A stretch of DNA of 48,288 nt from Tieghemiomyces parasiticus (lineage: Eukaryota > Kickxellomycota > Dimargaritomycetes > Dimargaritales > Dimargaritaceae). Positions 47,324 to 48,288 of this stretch are shown piece after piece. Location of the stretch: contig JANBPT010000280.1 of NCBI GenBank assembly GCA_027575765.1, forward strand, positions 1 to 48,288. Direction: 5' to 3'. Every line of letters starts with the position of its first letter. Position 1 is the stretch's first letter. Made by a program: the position numbers and the translations under genes. Below the pieces are notes generated by a model that was not told the origin of the DNA, ran no database searches, and saw only the letters and a program-made list of their open reading frames with translations.

Positions 47324-48052
47324 GTATATATAAATATATTTCCTTGGCGTACTCTCCCCCCCCCCACCCTCTCCCCTTCCCACCTACTCTGAAATGGACC
47401 TGTGGGACTTATTTACATATACAAGGAGCAAATTCCAAGCGTGTCACCATTTTTCTTCACAGGCCTGTTCGACCACATTCTAATTCGACCAAACGATATC
47501 CTGATTTCCCGCCTGTATTTTAATACTTCATCTTTATAGCAATTATATCTGTGAGAATTAACGTAACGTCATTAGCGCCCGCTTTTTCTCTCCGAGATGA
47601 TTAGTGGTGACGACCGCTTATTGCTTAGGGACGTTACGACGACAGATTGTGCTAACGGGCTGAAATTGGTAAATAGAACTTGAGCTATGTTATACCCAAA
47701 ATGGAGATCGGGGACGTAGATGGCAGTGTGTGAAGGTTGTATAAGGAATGGGCTATCATTTACAAGCGAGTGGGAAGAATAAGCTCATAAACTTGACGGT
47801 GGATCGAAAGAAAAAAAAAACCACCCATTCTGCTCGACAAGAATCCCCGGGGAATGTCAGTGCATCGTTAACCAACTTTTCAACCTTCTCTCCAGAGGCG
47901 CCGAAGTGGTTTGATCTAACCTGGTCTGATTCTTGTTGACCAAGTTGCTCGCTGTGTCAATTGGTGAGAATACTTATTTCTGGCCTAGTGTCAAGCAACC
48001 CTGCTCGCTCCCGTCCTCTCACTCCTTCTCTCTCTATATATATATACTCCCC
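47324..48052. other. Spacer between the kinase and POP1 genes, with CT/TA microsatellite at the POP1 start
   Basis: Both neighbours are on the plus strand, so this holds the kinase 3' UTR and the POP1 promoter. Just after the kinase stop lies TATATATAAATATATTT-like sequence suited to 3'-end formation. Immediately before the POP1 ATG a C/T-rich tract (about 48007-48035) runs into alternating TA repeats (48036-48046), probably the core promoter or start region of the transcript. A ten-A run occurs near 47811-47820. Confidence 0.5.
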
Positions 48053-48288
48053 ATGGCTGAAAACCACCCCACCGGCGACAATCCGGGGCCGACCGCCACC
48101 ACCACCCCTGCCGATGCGCCAACCGCCCCGCGGATGCCGACCTTAGAACAGGTCGTTGGTGGTAGGCTGCCGCGTTACATCCAGCCCCTGGCCTTCGCTC
48201 AGAGCCGCCGTGACGACATTGCGGCGATGCGTGCGTTTCTCGACAAGGCCAAACGGGCCGGCAACATGCGAGCGTTTCAAACGCTCGC
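48053..48288 (+). CDS. POP1: RNase P/MRP subunit Pop1, N-terminal part (cut by window edge)
   Basis: The frame opens at the ATG at 48053 and runs off the right edge after 78 residues. After about 30 residues of Thr/Pro/Ala-rich leader it reads RLPRYIQPLAFAQSRRDDIA followed by MRAFLDKAK and MRAFQTL. This matches the conserved N-terminal POP1 motif of eukaryotic Pop1 (PR-(Y/F)-I-x(3)-F-A-x-(S/A)-R-x(2)-(D/E)-I-x-AM, then the FQ-(T/S)-LP region before the Arg-rich stretch). Pop1 is the largest protein of nuclear RNase P and RNase MRP; it shapes the RNA and is needed for pre-tRNA 5' processing and rRNA maturation. The rest of the protein lies outside the window, so completeness cannot be judged. 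Confidence 0.85.
   Translation, partial: MAENHPTGDNPGPTATTTPADAPTAPRMPTLEQVVGGRLPRYIQPLAFAQSRRDDIAAMRAFLDKAKRAGNMRAFQTL

Noticed and set aside
1..48288. CRISPR arrays, bacterial operons, prophage or plasmid functions
   Set aside because: No spaced direct repeats; genes are eukaryotic with spliceosomal introns.

Overview
The window looks like nuclear DNA of a fungus. Genes lie on both strands with UTR-sized to multi-kilobase gaps and no operons. Introns have strong GTAAGT-type donors and AG acceptors, and the conserved proteins are eukaryotic and largely fungal in type: Prp22, an Nvj2-like SMP protein, an HRI-type eIF2-alpha kinase, a GPH sugar symporter, Hfm1/Mer3 and Pop1. Long Ser/Pro/Thr-rich proteins and a secreted trypsin-like protease with a low-complexity tail suggest an early-diverging filamentous lineage (perhaps Zoopagomycota/Kickxellomycotina). 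That placement is inference only; no marker gene here proves it.

Layout. 1-194 (-): N-terminus of a secreted, probably Kex2-processed protein, cut by the window edge. 195-3849: gene-poor, with a decayed mariner transposase at about 2465-3400. 3850-6783 (-): PPR-type mitochondrial protein. 8806-11894 (+): GPH/SUT sugar-proton symporter in four exons, one of only 16 nt. 12196-16347 (-): 1383-residue Ser/Pro-rich protein with a two-helix C-terminal membrane module. 18139-19254 (-): secreted trypsin-like protease. 19255-24309: 5 kb without a clear gene, holding one coding-like island and one structured inverted repeat. 24310-27426 (+): Nvj2/TEX2-like PH-SMP lipid-transfer protein. 27747-31343 (-): Prp22/DHX8. 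31920-39888 (-): Hfm1/Mer3 meiotic DNA helicase, which I could assemble into 30 in-frame exons. 40474-41865 (+): four-exon, apparently mitochondrial protein with an RnpA-like (bacterial RNase P protein) domain. 44334-47323 (+): HRI-type eIF2-alpha kinase in three exons. 48053-48288 (+): N-terminus of Pop1, the core protein of nuclear RNase P/MRP, cut by the right edge.

The most unusual points are these. Hfm1 is extremely intron-rich (29 introns, 109-230 nt each) while the large genes beside it are intronless. A candidate bacterial-type mitochondrial RNase P protein shares a divergent promoter with Hfm1 and lies about 6 kb from Pop1, so proteins linked to two RNase P systems may be near neighbours. 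The symporter depends on a 16-nt microexon. The genes do not form one pathway; shared themes (RNA processing: Prp22, RnpA-like, Pop1, PPR) may be chance.
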